Below are positions 16,426 to 26,166 of a stretch of DNA of 64,000 nucleotides, in pieces. The notes under the pieces were generated by a model. The model saw nothing but the letters and a program-made list of their open reading frames with translations, ran no database searches and was not told where the DNA came from. Source of the stretch: Cytophagaceae bacterium (lineage in GTDB: Bacteria; Bacteroidota; Bacteroidia; Cytophagales; Spirosomataceae); assembly GCA_027486845.1 (NCBI GenBank), contig JAIXOL010000028.1, positions 62,001 to 126,000 on the forward strand. Reading direction: 5' to 3'. Position numbers and translations under genes: made by a program. The number at the start of each line of letters is the position of its first letter. Within the stretch, counting starts at the first letter, position 1.

Positions 16426-17571
16426 ATGATCTCTATTTCAAAAACCCTTTGTTATTCTTTATTATTATTATCGTCAAACTATTGTTTTGCACAAATAACC
16501 CTCAAGGAAGCCTACAAAGATGCTTTCATGATGGGAGTTGCTGTAAACGATGGTGTCGTTTCGGGGCGAGATAAAGACTCGCAAAATATTGTCGTAAAGC
16601 AGTTTAATACTATTACGATTGAGAACTCAATGAAGGCAGAGCGTATTAATCCTAAGCCTGGGGTTTTTAATTACGAATCTGCTGATGCGTTTGTAGAGTT
16701 TGGCAAGAAAAACAATATGTTTATTGTAGGCCATACGCTTGTTTGGCATAACCAAACCCCTGATTGGTTTTTTCAGAATGAAGATGGAAAACCAAAAACA
16801 AAAGATGAAGTGATTGAACGTTTGCGTGAGCATATAAAAACTATTGCAGGAAGATATGTTGGTAAAGTAAATGCGTGGGATGTGGTCAATGAAGTAATTG
16901 ATGATGACGGAAATTACCGCCAAACTACATGGGTAAAAGGAGTGGGTAGTGGCGATGAATTAGTAAAATTGGCCTTTAAATATGCCGCAGAATATGCCCC
17001 AAACACTGAATTATATTACAACGATTTTAATGCGTGGCGACCAACCAAACGAGATGGAATCGTGAGAATGGTAAAAATGCTCCAAAAAGAGGGCATCAAA
17101 ATCGACGGTATCGGCATTCAAGGGCATTGGGGACTCAATTATCCAAAAACTGAATATATCGAATCGGCAATAGAAGCTTATGCCGCTTTGGGCGTAAAAG
17201 TAATGATTACAGAGTTGGACGTTGATGTTCTGCCATTGACCAAAGAGGGACAAGTAATCGGACAAGGAATGAGTGAAAAACAATTTCAAAACGAAGAGTT
17301 TAAAGAGTTTCTCGACCCATACAGCAAAGGTTTACCAGCAGAAGTCCAAATCCAATTGGCTAATCGTTATGCTCAGTTATTTGAGATTTTATACCGAAAA
17401 CGTGATAAAATAGATAGAGTAACGATGTGGGGTGTTCACGATGGTATGTCTTGGAAAAATAATTATCCAGTACCTAAACGAACAAATTATCCGCTACTTT
17501 GGGATAGGAATAAACAGCCAAAACCTGCCTATGATGCAGTTTTAAATCTACCGAATAAATTGAAGTACTAA
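16426..17571 (+). CDS. endo-1,4-beta-xylanase, glycoside hydrolase family 10
   Basis: Secreted enzyme that cuts internal xylan bonds. The 381 residues begin with a signal peptide (MISISKTLCYSLLLLSSNYCFAQ). The catalytic domain fills the rest: ENSMKAERINPKPGVFNYESAD, GHTLVWHNQTPDWFF, the acid/base Glu in WDVVNEVIDD, and the nucleophile Glu in MITELDVDVL. There is no carbohydrate-binding module and no obvious C-terminal type IX sorting domain. It stands alone between two transcription units, away from the SusCD loci, yet fits a plant cell-wall lifestyle. Confidence 0.96.
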   Translation: MISISKTLCYSLLLLSSNYCFAQITLKEAYKDAFMMGVAVNDGVVSGRDKDSQNIVVKQFNTITIENSMKAERINPKPGVFNYESADAFVEFGKKNNMFIVGHTLVWHNQTPDWFFQNEDGKPKTKDEVIERLREHIKTIAGRYVGKVNAWDVVNEVIDDDGNYRQTTWVKGVGSGDELVKLAFKYAAEYAPNTELYYNDFNAWRPTKRDGIVRMVKMLQKEGIKIDGIGIQGHWGLNYPKTEYIESAIEAYAALGVKVMITELDVDVLPLTKEGQVIGQGMSEKQFQNEEFKEFLDPYSKGLPAEVQIQLANRYAQLFEILYRKRDKIDRVTMWGVHDGMSWKNNYPVPKRTNYPLLWDRNKQPKPAYDAVLNLPNKLKY

Positions 17572-17845
17572 AAAAAATTGTACTGATGTGAATATATAAT
17601 AACTTAAATTTCATGCCTAATAAAATTTTGTACAAAAGTGGTATAAATATGAGGTTTATTTGACCTTCACTTTAAAGTTTTCAAAGAACTATAAAATTTT
17701 AGCAAAAATTAATTAAAATATAATAATCTGATTATTAGTTATTTATGTATTGAAATAGCAGTAAGGAATTTGTAATTTGTAATTTCATTTTGTACTTTTC
17801 TCATTTCAAACTACTTTTACGTAAAATTCAAAATACACGAAAATA

Positions 17846-18721
17846 ATGAGCGTTCTTGTTAATAAAAACTCCAAAGTAATCGTACAAGGTTTTACTGGCT
17901 CGGAAGGAACTTTCCATGCAGGTCAAATGATTGAATACGGCACAAATGTCGTTGGTGGTGTAACGCCAGGAAAAGGTGGACAATTGCACCTTGACCGCCC
18001 TGTTTTCAATACTGTTGAGCAAGCAGTAGTTAGCACAGGAGCTGATGTCTCAATTATTTTCGTGCCACCGGCGTTTGCAGCCGATGCAATCATGGAAGCA
18101 GCCGATGCAGGTATAAAAGTAATTGTTTGTATTACTGAAGGTATCCCAACTAAAGATATGGTAACTGCCAAATCTTACATTCAAGGTAAAAATGTTACCC
18201 TAATTGGGCCAAATTGTCCAGGTATTATCACAGCCGAAGAATGTAAAGTTGGTATCATGCCAGGGTTTATCTTTAAAAAAGGTACAATTGGTGTAGTTTC
18301 TAAGTCAGGTACCTTGACTTACGAAGCCGTTGACCAATTGTCAAAAGTAGGTCTTGGCCAAACAACCGCTATCGGTATCGGTGGTGACCCAATCATCGGA
18401 ACAACTACAAAAGAAGCAGTTGAATTATTAATGAACGACCCAGAGACTGAAGGTATCGTTATGATTGGTGAAATAGGTGGTGGAATGGAAGCAGAAGCCG
18501 CCCGTTGGATTAAAGAAAATGGAACAAAACCAGTAGTTGGTTTTATTGCAGGCCAAACAGCTCCGAAAGGACGCCGTATGGGTCACGCAGGTGCAATCAT
18601 CGGTGGTGCTGATGATACAGCCGCAGCTAAAATGAAAATTATGGAAGAATGTGGAATCTTTGTAGTAGCATCTCCTGCCGACATCGGTGCAACAATGTTG
18701 AAAGCTCTTGGTAAAGCTTAA
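17846..18721 (+). CDS. sucD: succinyl-CoA synthetase (ligase) alpha subunit
   Basis: Alpha subunit of the TCA-cycle enzyme that converts succinyl-CoA to succinate with formation of a nucleoside triphosphate. The 291 residues show the CoA-binding [54 protein letters not shown], and the phosphorylated His in [10 protein letters not shown]. Normal length. The beta-subunit gene sucC, often adjacent in other bacteria, is not in this window; separated sucC and sucD are common in Bacteroidota. A strong terminator follows. Confidence 0.97.
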   Translation: MSVLVNKNSKVIVQGFTGSEGTFHAGQMIEYGTNVVGGVTPGKGGQLHLDRPVFNTVEQAVVSTGADVSIIFVPPAFAADAIMEAADAGIKVIVCITEGIPTKDMVTAKSYIQGKNVTLIGPNCPGIITAEECKVGIMPGFIFKKGTIGVVSKSGTLTYEAVDQLSKVGLGQTTAIGIGGDPIIGTTTKEAVELLMNDPETEGIVMIGEIGGGMEAEAARWIKENGTKPVVGFIAGQTAPKGRRMGHAGAIIGGADDTAAAKMKIMEECGIFVVASPADIGATMLKALGKA

Positions 18722-18822
18722 TTCAAAATTGACGATTCGTTAAGAATTTGTAAATATTTATCCATAATTTCAGCAATCTTGCCCATTAAGTTTACAAATC
18801 TTTTTGGTCTAATTATAAAAAC

Positions 18823-18855
18823 AAAAGGTCAGACTCTATAAGTCTGACCTTTTTT
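18823..18855 (+). terminator. terminator after sucD
   Basis: AAGGTCAGACT pairs with AGTCTGACCTT around a short loop and is followed by a T-run. A related GGTCTGAC/GTCAGACC palindrome occurs at 53856-53883. Confidence 0.9.
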
Positions 18856-18888
18856 GCTTAATTTTGCAAAAAAAATTAAAGCAGAACT

Positions 18889-20043
18889 TTGAAGAAGATT
18901 CTTTTCATATTTTTACTAATCATATCGTCAAAGTCGTTTGCCACAACCGTTGGCCCAAACGAACAATACTTCTTAGTGCATGATTACCACGATGATTGGC
19001 AAGTGTATGACGACCGAATGAAATCCTATATTCCATACATTTCAGAAAAGCACTTGGGGTATCCTTCGCACACTGTTTTCTGTGATATACAGAGTAATCG
19101 AGGTTATAATATTTTGGTTTATGCCCAAAAGGCTGATAACTTCTTGTTTATCAATGGTTCCCTTCGTCAGAAAATCCCAGTTGGCAAATGGATGGTCTTG
19201 AGTGTCGATAGTCTTTATCGTGCTTATGAACAACCCATAATCTACATTACTCTCTACGGCTCAAATGATATCGGCGATAAAAAATTGATGCTGGGATACA
19301 AACGCTCACTTAATCAGAAACCAATAGTATTGGCAGAGTCAGGTATCACAGCTAAACCTCGAACACCTACACCTTACAGAAATTACATCGTACTGGTGTC
19401 GATGTTTATATTGGTTTTCTTTTCATATTTATCTAACTCATATATTAGAGCTTTTCAACGATATTTCAACCTAAAAGATTTATTCAACACCTTTGTCCGG
19501 GAGCAATCGTCTCTGATAAACAAGCCACTGAATAGAATGAATGTCATGTTTCTGATTCTACTGAGCTTAATAATCAGTTTGTTTTATATGCTTTTGCAAA
19601 GCAAAGGTATTCATGTTTTTGGAGGAAGAACAATCTTACAAGAAGGTGATACACTTGGAGTTTTGCTTTCAAACTATTTCCGAATCAGTTTAGCAGTGTT
19701 TGTTATAATGGTTATGAAATACTTTTTCATTGGGTTAGTTGGGCAATTATTCAACCTCGAAAAAATAGTCGATTTGCATTATTTCAAGATTGTTCAAGCA
19801 TCAATCCTTTTTTACTCGGCTTTAGTTTTAGTCTTATCGATACTCTTTATGCAATACTTACCGAACGATTTCAACTGGCAAGTATATCTATTTACACCAA
19901 TAGTCGCATTTTATTTTATTAGAATATTCATTCTATATTTCACTATTATTCGTAGTATTCCTAAACAAAGTCTCTATTTAATTTCGTACCTTTGTATAGT
20001 AGAAATATTGCCCGTTATTCTCGGCATAAGGTTTGCCATATAA
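18889..20043 (+). CDS. DUF4271 domain membrane protein
   Basis: The 384-residue product has a signal peptide (MKKILFIFLLIISSKSFA), an extracytoplasmic N-terminal part of about 140 residues, and then six or so membrane spans starting near residue 165, including AVFVIMVMKYFFIGLVGQLFNLEKIVDLHYFKI, which is typical of DUF4271. Function is unknown; the family is confined to Bacteroidota and is regularly found next to hemD, as here. The start is a TTG at 18889, which gives the signal peptide directly; no ATG is available at that point. A TAATTTTG box at 18859-18866 may be its promoter. Confidence 0.82.
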   Translation: MKKILFIFLLIISSKSFATTVGPNEQYFLVHDYHDDWQVYDDRMKSYIPYISEKHLGYPSHTVFCDIQSNRGYNILVYAQKADNFLFINGSLRQKIPVGKWMVLSVDSLYRAYEQPIIYITLYGSNDIGDKKLMLGYKRSLNQKPIVLAESGITAKPRTPTPYRNYIVLVSMFILVFFSYLSNSYIRAFQRYFNLKDLFNTFVREQSSLINKPLNRMNVMFLILLSLIISLFYMLLQSKGIHVFGGRTILQEGDTLGVLLSNYFRISLAVFVIMVMKYFFIGLVGQLFNLEKIVDLHYFKIVQASILFYSALVLVLSILFMQYLPNDFNWQVYLFTPIVAFYFIRIFILYFTIIRSIPKQSLYLISYLCIVEILPVILGIRFAI

Positions 20044-20112
20044 TGATTTCTTTTAGTTTTCATCATTTAAAAAAACCAAATAAAATTTTGTACTTGAAAA
20101 CCCGCAATTTGG

Positions 20113-20898
20113 ATGAGTGAAGTAGCAGAAAAAATAATTTTAGACCGCCTCCGCAAAGTGGAGAGTATTTTGGTAACTCAAGCGAGACCTGCCGACGAGA
20201 AGTCTCCGTATTTTGAAATGGCCAAAAAATTTGATTTAAAAGTGGACTTCCGTTCTTTTATTGAAGTAAAAGGCTTAGACCACCGTGATTTTCGTCGTCA
20301 AAAAATAGATATTTTGGCTCATTCAGCTATTATTCTTACAAGTCGTAATGCAGTAGATAATTTCTTTCGTATTGCAAAAGAAATGCGTATCGAAATTCCA
20401 ATAGATATGAAATACTTCTGTATTTCTGAGCAAACGGCTAATTATTTACAGAAATACATCGTTATTAGAAAACGTAAGATTTTTGTAGGTCAGAAAATTG
20501 CTGCTGACTTGGAAGCGTTGATTTTGAAGCATAAAAGTGAGAAATTCTTGTTCCCTTGCTCAAACATTCGTAGTAATGAGATTCCAAATTTGATGAACCG
20601 TAATGATTTACACCTCACAGAGGCAATCATGTACGAAACAGTTCCATCTGATTTGTCAGATTTGACAGAGGTTTTCTACGATATTATTTGTTTTTATAGC
20701 CCATCTGGAATTACATCATTGATTTCTAATTTCCCAGACTGGAAACAAAATAATACGCGTTTGGCAGCTTTTGGCCCAACAACTGCCAAAGCTATTCGAG
20801 ATGCAGGCTTTATTCTTGATATTGAAGCTCCGCTACCCAACGCACCTTCAATGACTGGAGCTTTAGAACTCTATATAAAAAAGGCAAACAATATTTAA
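20113..20898 (+). CDS. hemD: uroporphyrinogen-III synthase
   Basis: HemD closes hydroxymethylbilane into uroporphyrinogen III for heme and siroheme synthesis. The 261-residue protein shows the weakly conserved two-lobed HEM4 pattern: ILTSRNAVDNFFRIA in the first lobe, FLFPCSNIRSNEIPNLM, and near the end CFYSPSGITSLISNFP and AAFGPTTAKAIRDAGF. The family is poorly conserved, but these anchors and the neighbouring DUF4271 gene, a recurring Bacteroidota pairing, support the assignment. It precedes a terminator and then the secretion operon. Confidence 0.88.
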   Translation: MSEVAEKIILDRLRKVESILVTQARPADEKSPYFEMAKKFDLKVDFRSFIEVKGLDHRDFRRQKIDILAHSAIILTSRNAVDNFFRIAKEMRIEIPIDMKYFCISEQTANYLQKYIVIRKRKIFVGQKIAADLEALILKHKSEKFLFPCSNIRSNEIPNLMNRNDLHLTEAIMYETVPSDLSDLTEVFYDIICFYSPSGITSLISNFPDWKQNNTRLAAFGPTTAKAIRDAGFILDIEAPLPNAPSMTGALELYIKKANNI

Positions 20899-20910
20899 TA
20901 AAAATAAGTT

Positions 20911-20945
20911 AATAGGCTAAACCATAAGTTTAGCCTATTTTTTTT
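20911..20945 (+). terminator. terminator after hemD
   Basis: AATAGGCTAAAC pairs with GTTTAGCCTATT around a short loop, followed by eight or more T. It separates hemD from the type IX secretion genes. Confidence 0.92.
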
Positions 20946-21078
20946 CGTTATGGTGTAAGGATACAAATAATTAATTAAATTGCCTTTGGAAAGAGAAATA
21001 TTATAAAAAAAACGTTGCTTTTGCAGCCTAAATCTTATCAATTCTCGTTTATTGACTATTCGACTATTTTCGCCCACT

Positions 21079-22020
21079 ATGAGAAAGATTTATTATATAG
21101 TTTTTTTGATAGCATCCTTTACAGCTCATGCTCAACAAGATGCACAGTTTACCCACTTCATATACAATCAGTTATTTCTGAATCCCGCTACGGCTGGTTC
21201 TGAAAATGTTACTCGTTTTCAAGCAATTTACCGTACCCAATATCAAGGTTATCAAAGTACTTTCGATGATGGTGGAGCTCCGGTTACGCAAGTAATTTCG
21301 GCCAATATTCCGCTTAAAATGCTTAAAGGTGGTGTCGGAATTACATTCGTTAATGATAAAATTGGTGCAAGCACACAGAGAGATTTTAAATTATCGTATG
21401 CTTATCAAATGCCTGTTGGTAATAGCCAATTAGGGATTGGTGTAAGTGGCGGTTATTTTTCACGAGGGATAGATTACAGCCGTTTACGTGCAAAAGATGA
21501 AAATGACCCACTTTTAGCTACCGGTCGCTTTAGCCAAACCGCTATTGATTTAGGAGCGGGTCTTTATTTAAACAATCCCTCTTATACGATTGGATTATCC
21601 ATGAATCATATCAATCAACCAACATTTGGACTCGGAACTGATAAAGCAACAAATACTCTCAAACGTAGTGCCTATCTGACGGGAAGTGTGTTAATTGGTG
21701 TTTCATACACAATCGACGTAAGCCCTATGTTGATAATAAAATCAGATTTAAGCACAATTTCTGCAGAAGTAGGGGCGATAGCTACTTATGATAATCGTTA
21801 TTGGATAGGTACTAGTTATCGCACTGGAGATGCCATGTCGGGGCTTGTAGGTGCGAATTTACTAGGTGGAAGTATGAGAGTTGGTTATGCCATTGATGTG
21901 ATTATTGGAGGAAAAAATGCTAAAAGTCCGATGTCACACGAAGTGCTTTTGAGCTATTCGCTAGCAGCTCTTAGAGCTGGAAAGAAATCAATCGTTCGTA
22001 CACCAAGGTATAGATATTAA
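21079..22020 (+). CDS. PorP/SprF-family type IX secretion membrane protein
   Basis: Outer-membrane barrel of the PorP/SprF family, which links the type IX secretion machinery to the cell surface. I start at 21079, where MRKIYYIVFLIASFTAHAQQ gives a clean signal peptide. The family opening QDAQFTHFIYNQLFLNPATAGS follows directly, then GGAPVTQVISANIPL, many short barrel strands, and an AGL.L/VGYAID-type end. The 313-residue size is usual. As in Porphyromonas, where porP lies upstream of porKLMN, it precedes gldKLMN here, but a 367-bp gap with its own promoter-like box intervenes. Confidence 0.9.
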   Translation: MRKIYYIVFLIASFTAHAQQDAQFTHFIYNQLFLNPATAGSENVTRFQAIYRTQYQGYQSTFDDGGAPVTQVISANIPLKMLKGGVGITFVNDKIGASTQRDFKLSYAYQMPVGNSQLGIGVSGGYFSRGIDYSRLRAKDENDPLLATGRFSQTAIDLGAGLYLNNPSYTIGLSMNHINQPTFGLGTDKATNTLKRSAYLTGSVLIGVSYTIDVSPMLIIKSDLSTISAEVGAIATYDNRYWIGTSYRTGDAMSGLVGANLLGGSMRVGYAIDVIIGGKNAKSPMSHEVLLSYSLAALRAGKKSIVRTPRYRY

Positions 22021-22387
22021 TTTTAAAAAAAATGTCAAAAAAACTGAAATAACTACTCGTTTTTATTTCAAAAAACACCCAAAAGCCTAAATTTCGGTGT
22101 TATTTGATTCATTTGTCATTAAAATTAATATTTTCTCCACCCATCTCTATAGCCCAACAAAACCTTGTGGTTTTAACAATAATAGGTTGAAAATTGTTAA
22201 TTTGTTTGTTCTAAACCTTCAAATTGATATTTTGGCTTAATAATTGCTTAATCAGTTTATAGTTATCGGAAAAGCTTATTTTTTTTTATAACTTTGCGGG
22301 CTAATGCAATATTAATTTCAGAAGTCACGTTTCTATATTATCGAAAGTATCAATACAAAAAAATAGATAACCAACTTGTTTTCAGCT
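22021..22387. other. 367-bp intergenic region upstream of gldK
   Basis: No coding sequence. It holds weak AT-rich hairpins near 22042-22100 and a promoter-like box (separate entry) at 22289. The length suggests gldK starts its own transcript. Confidence 0.55.
22289..22296 (+). promoter_or_regulatory. candidate -7 box of the gldKLMN operon
   Basis: TAACTTTG followed by C matches TAnnTTTG. It lies 92 bases upstream of the gldK start. No clear TTTG at the -33 position was found. Confidence 0.45.
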
Positions 22388-23482
22388 ATGAGCAAGAGAA
22401 TTTTAAGTACCTTTTTGAAAAGTCTGTTAGTGATTGCTCCAATCGTAATGATGCAGAGTTGCGGTTCCAAAAGTCCCTTAAGTAAACTGGGGATTGGAGG
22501 AAAGAAGAGCAGTAAAAGTGGAGGCAATGATAATGGCATGAATGGTATCCGTGATGGTGAAATCATGGCAACCTCTCGTAAAGGATTCAAGCAAACTGCT
22601 CCTTTCGGAATGGTGCTAATTCCTTCGGGATCTTTAATGATGGGACAAGCCGATGAAGACGTAATGTCGGCTCGTATCTCAATGAACAAGCGAGTAACAA
22701 TTGTTCCGTTTTATATGGATGATACAGAAGTTACTAACCATGAGTACCGTCAGTTTATGAATTCAATGATGACTGACTCGGTTTCTTTTTTAGGTGAAGA
22801 GTTTATTATGTCAACACTTTATCCTGATACTTCGGTTTGGAGTAAAGATTTTACTTATTTCAATGGCGACGTAATGACCGAGAATTATTATTCGTCACCC
22901 GCTTTTGATACGTATCCAGTAGTAGGTATTAGCTGGGATGCCTCTGTTTATTTTAGCAAATGGCGAACAAAATTATTGAATGACAATAGATCTCAGAAAA
23001 ATTTATTTAAATCACCTCGCTATCGTTTGCCTTCTGAAGCAGAATGGGAGTGGGCAGCACGTGGTGGTAAAGAAGGAGCAAAATATCCTTGGGGAAATCC
23101 TTACGTAGCAAATGGCAAAGGATGTTTCTTAGCAAACTTCAAACCCTTGAGAGGAAATTATCGTGCAGATGGATATGTGTATACAGCCCCAAATAATGCT
23201 TTCAACCCGAATGATTATGGTTTGTATAATATGGCAGGAAATGTTGCAGAATGGTGTCAAGATGCTTATGCTGAATCGTATATGCCAGTTACATGGGATT
23301 TGAACCCCGTGTATAATGACGAAAACGAGCCTCGTAAAATTATTAAAGGTGGTTCTTGGAAAGATGTTGCATATTTCCTCGAAACAGGTACTCGAACTTA
23401 TGAATTCCGTAACGAACGCCGTTCCTACATCGGTTTCCGTTGTGTGATGGACCGTTTGGGTAGTGTTCCAGGAAGAGAATAA
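22388..23482 (+). CDS. gldK: gliding motility/type IX secretion lipoprotein GldK (PorK)
   Basis: GldK forms, with GldN, the periplasmic ring of the type IX secretion system attached to the outer membrane. The start at 22388 gives MSKRILSTFLKSLLVIAPIVMMQSCGSK, a lipoprotein signal with Cys in SC. The rest is a formylglycine-generating-enzyme-like (sulfatase-modifying) domain: FGMVLIPSGSLMMGQ, FYMDDTEVTNHEYRQFM, PVVGISWDASVYFSKW, YRLPSEAEWEWAARGG, and the C-terminal IKGGSWKD...RSYIGFRCV. The fold is structural here rather than enzymatic. First gene of gldK-L-M-N. Confidence 0.95.
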   Translation: MSKRILSTFLKSLLVIAPIVMMQSCGSKSPLSKLGIGGKKSSKSGGNDNGMNGIRDGEIMATSRKGFKQTAPFGMVLIPSGSLMMGQADEDVMSARISMNKRVTIVPFYMDDTEVTNHEYRQFMNSMMTDSVSFLGEEFIMSTLYPDTSVWSKDFTYFNGDVMTENYYSSPAFDTYPVVGISWDASVYFSKWRTKLLNDNRSQKNLFKSPRYRLPSEAEWEWAARGGKEGAKYPWGNPYVANGKGCFLANFKPLRGNYRADGYVYTAPNNAFNPNDYGLYNMAGNVAEWCQDAYAESYMPVTWDLNPVYNDENEPRKIIKGGSWKDVAYFLETGTRTYEFRNERRSYIGFRCVMDRLGSVPGRE

Positions 23483-23495
23483 AATCAAAAATGAT

Positions 23496-23548
23496 TGCGA
23501 AGTATATTCTGATTTATTCAACACGAATATTTCGATTTATACTTCGCA
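23496..23548 (+). repeat. hairpin between gldK and gldL
   Basis: Eleven-base arms TGCGAAGTATA (23496-23506) and TATACTTCGCA (23538-23548) enclose a 31-base AT-rich loop. There is no proper T-run, so it may be an attenuator or mRNA-stability element that adjusts gldK against gldLMN expression. Confidence 0.6.
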
Positions 23549-23629
23549 TTTATTATGTTTATTTGAAATTAGATTCAAAAAATAAATTCCCTTTTAAATT
23601 AAAGATTAATTCTTAACTTTTTTAAACAC

Positions 23630-24445
23630 ATGGCAGCAAATAGTAATAGTACAAGTTTATTTTGGGACAAAATTATTCCGTTTTTCTACGGAGCTGGAGC
23701 ATCAGTTGTAATTTTGGGTGCGTTAGGTAAAATCATGCACTACGATTGGGCAAATTTTATGTTACCTATTGGATTAGGTACTGAAGCTGCTATCTTCTTA
23801 ATCTATGCTTTCCAGTCATTTCTTCGCCCAGATAGTGAATATCAGTGGGAAAAAGTATATCCAGAATTAGCTGATGATTTTCAAGGTGAACTTCCAAAAA
23901 GAAGTATTTCTCCAACTCAAGGAGCAGGTTTAACAGCAAAAATGGATGATATGCTTGCAAACGCTAAGATTTCGCCAGATATTTTTGATGGTTTGAAGAC
24001 TGGAATCCAAAGCTTAACAGGACAAGTTGCAAAAATGTCAGATTTGACAGATGCGACGGTAGCAACAAGCGATTATGCTAAAAATGTAAAAACAGCTTCT
24101 GGTCAGGTAACAGCCATGAATACAGCATATGGCTCAGCAATGAATGCGATGAACAGCATGGCCGATGCAACCAAAGATGCTCAAGAATATCGTTCACAAT
24201 TCAGCAAGATTACTCAAAATATGGGTGCATTGAATGCCGTTTATGAACTCGAATTACAAGATACTAATAAACATTTGAAAGCAATGAACGCTTTCTATGG
24301 TAACTTGACAACTGCTATGCAGGATATGTCAGATGCCTCGAAAGAAGCTCAACAATTCAAATCTGAAATGTCTAAATTGACAAATAACCTTACATCGTTG
24401 AATAACGTTTACGGAAGTATGTTGTCTGCAATGAAAGGAAACTAA
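23630..24445 (+). CDS. gldL: type IX secretion/gliding motor protein GldL (PorL)
   Basis: GldL forms the pentameric stator-like part of the GldLM motor that uses proton motive force to drive gliding and secretion. The 271 residues have two N-terminal membrane spans (about 15-35 and 44-66) joined by the KIMHYDWANF loop; the second contains the conserved Glu (residue 52, in GLGTEAAIFLIYAF) thought to take part in proton transfer. The C-terminal cytoplasmic part is helical, with two similar segments (DATKDAQEYRSQFSKIT and DASKEAQQFKSEMSKLT), suggesting an internal duplication. Confidence 0.95.
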   Translation: MAANSNSTSLFWDKIIPFFYGAGASVVILGALGKIMHYDWANFMLPIGLGTEAAIFLIYAFQSFLRPDSEYQWEKVYPELADDFQGELPKRSISPTQGAGLTAKMDDMLANAKISPDIFDGLKTGIQSLTGQVAKMSDLTDATVATSDYAKNVKTASGQVTAMNTAYGSAMNAMNSMADATKDAQEYRSQFSKITQNMGALNAVYELELQDTNKHLKAMNAFYGNLTTAMQDMSDASKEAQQFKSEMSKLTNNLTSLNNVYGSMLSAMKGN

Positions 24446-24450
24446 AAAAG

Positions 24451-24465
24451 AGTGCTGAGTTAAGA
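24451..24465. repeat. intergenic 15-mer shared with 63388-63402
   Basis: AGTGCTGAGTTAAGA occurs here between gldL and gldM and again at 63388-63402. Both copies are followed by further GAGTTA- or GAATTA-type sequence. Low-complexity intergenic filler of unknown origin. Confidence 0.5.
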
Positions 24466-24557
24466 ATGCTGAGTTATATTCTACATTCATTCTTAATTTT
24501 ACATTCTACATTCTTAATTTAAAAAAATATTTACTAACTGTATAATATATAGAATAT

Positions 24558-26144
24558 ATGGCAGGTGGAAAAGAGTCGCCACGTCAGAAGATGATCAACA
24601 TGATGTATCTCGTTCTGACGGCAATGTTAGCACTCCAGGTAAGCAATGCACTTCTACAAAAATTTCAGCTTTTGAATAATAGTTTGGAAAGAGCAAACGG
24701 TTCTGCTAATGGCAATAACGAAAAATCATTAAAAGCAATTGAAAAAGAAATCAGGGAGAAACCAGGTGGTGCTCAATATGCTGAGATTCTTCAAAAAGCT
24801 GTTGAGGTAAGAAAGATTACAACCGAAATGGATAATTATATCGGTGGGTTGAAGCAAGAAATCGTCGATGCTGGCGGTGGAATGGATGCTGAAACTGGTG
24901 GTGTAAAAAATCCTTCGGAAGAAGAAAAAGTAGCGATTTTGATGGTCGGTAATTCAAAAAATGGTAAAGGATACGAATTGAAAAATAAATTGAATGATTT
25001 CGCTATTCAATTACAAAAATTTGCTGCACCAAACACAAAATTTCCTGAGTTAGCAGTTGATGCTGCTCAAGACCCTGCTTTGGCCAAAACTGATGCAATT
25101 ACTAAAAGTAAAGACTTTACTGAATTATATTTTGCTCAAACTCCAGTGCCAGCAGCATTGGCGGTTTTAAGTCAAAAGCAATCAGAGGTTCGTCGTATTG
25201 AAGGTGAAGTTTTAGAATATCTTGCCAGCCAAGTTGGTATTAAAGAAATCAAATTTGATGAAATCTTTGCGGTGGTTATTCCAGATTCAAGATCGGTAGT
25301 TGCTGGTCAGAAATATAAAGCTGAAGTAGCGATTGGAGCATATTCTAAATCAATCACGCCAAGAATCAGCATTAATGGTTCGGCTTTACCAGTAAAAGAT
25401 GGTAAAGGTTTATACGAAATTACAGCATCAGGTGGCGATTTTGACAAAAATGGTCAGTTGAAACGTTCATACAAAGCAACAGTTTCTTATCCTTCACCAG
25501 ATGGAACAATGAAGTCGGTTGAAAAAGAAGAAACTTATACAGTACTGAAGCCTTCGGTACAAATCGAAACGGCCTCAATGCCAGCTTTATATTTCAAATG
25601 TGCTAACCGTTTAGCAACATATTCCCCAGGTTTAGGTGGTTTGTATAGCCCAACATTTGGTGGTTCAGGTGCTGAGTTTATAGCAGGAGGAAGCGGCAAA
25701 GTTACCATCGTGCCAAATTCAGCAAAAGTAACAATGGATGTTGTGAACAATGGTATTACTTTACAAACATTCCCATTTCCAGTTCGTCGTGTTCCCAAGC
25801 CTACAATTAAATTGGTGGGAATTGATGAACGTAGAGGGGCTTCAGCAACTGGTTTAAGAACGATAAATATTGCTGCTATTGCAGACGAATCTTTCAAAGC
25901 AACTAACCCAGAAGATGCTCAATTTAGGGTAGCAGAGTTTGAGGTAAACTTGGCTCGTGGAACAAGAAAAATTGATGGTAAACCATTTAGTGGTGGCTCC
26001 GCAAATATTTCAGGCTTCGCACAACAAGCACAAGCGGGCGATCGTTATGTAATTATTGTAAAAAGAGTAGAACGTAAGAATTTTAAGGGAGAAATAGAAT
26101 CAGTTGATGTAGGTGAAGTCTATTATACTATTCCTCTCAATTAA
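24558..26144 (+). CDS. gldM: type IX secretion/gliding motor protein GldM (PorM)
   Basis: GldM pairs with GldL in the inner membrane and reaches through the periplasm to the GldKN ring. The 528 residues start MAGGKESPRQKMINMMYLVL; the Arg at residue 9 corresponds to the conserved basic residue proposed to pair with the GldL Glu. One membrane span covers about residues 14-33. Four periplasmic domains follow, including the C-terminal GEIESVDVGEVYYTI. Length is as expected for the family. Confidence 0.95.
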   Translation: MAGGKESPRQKMINMMYLVLTAMLALQVSNALLQKFQLLNNSLERANGSANGNNEKSLKAIEKEIREKPGGAQYAEILQKAVEVRKITTEMDNYIGGLKQEIVDAGGGMDAETGGVKNPSEEEKVAILMVGNSKNGKGYELKNKLNDFAIQLQKFAAPNTKFPELAVDAAQDPALAKTDAITKSKDFTELYFAQTPVPAALAVLSQKQSEVRRIEGEVLEYLASQVGIKEIKFDEIFAVVIPDSRSVVAGQKYKAEVAIGAYSKSITPRISINGSALPVKDGKGLYEITASGGDFDKNGQLKRSYKATVSYPSPDGTMKSVEKEETYTVLKPSVQIETASMPALYFKCANRLATYSPGLGGLYSPTFGGSGAEFIAGGSGKVTIVPNSAKVTMDVVNNGITLQTFPFPVRRVPKPTIKLVGIDERRGASATGLRTINIAAIADESFKATNPEDAQFRVAEFEVNLARGTRKIDGKPFSGGSANISGFAQQAQAGDRYVIIVKRVERKNFKGEIESVDVGEVYYTIPLN

Positions 26145-26166
26145 TAATAAAATAATTGTCAGAATT

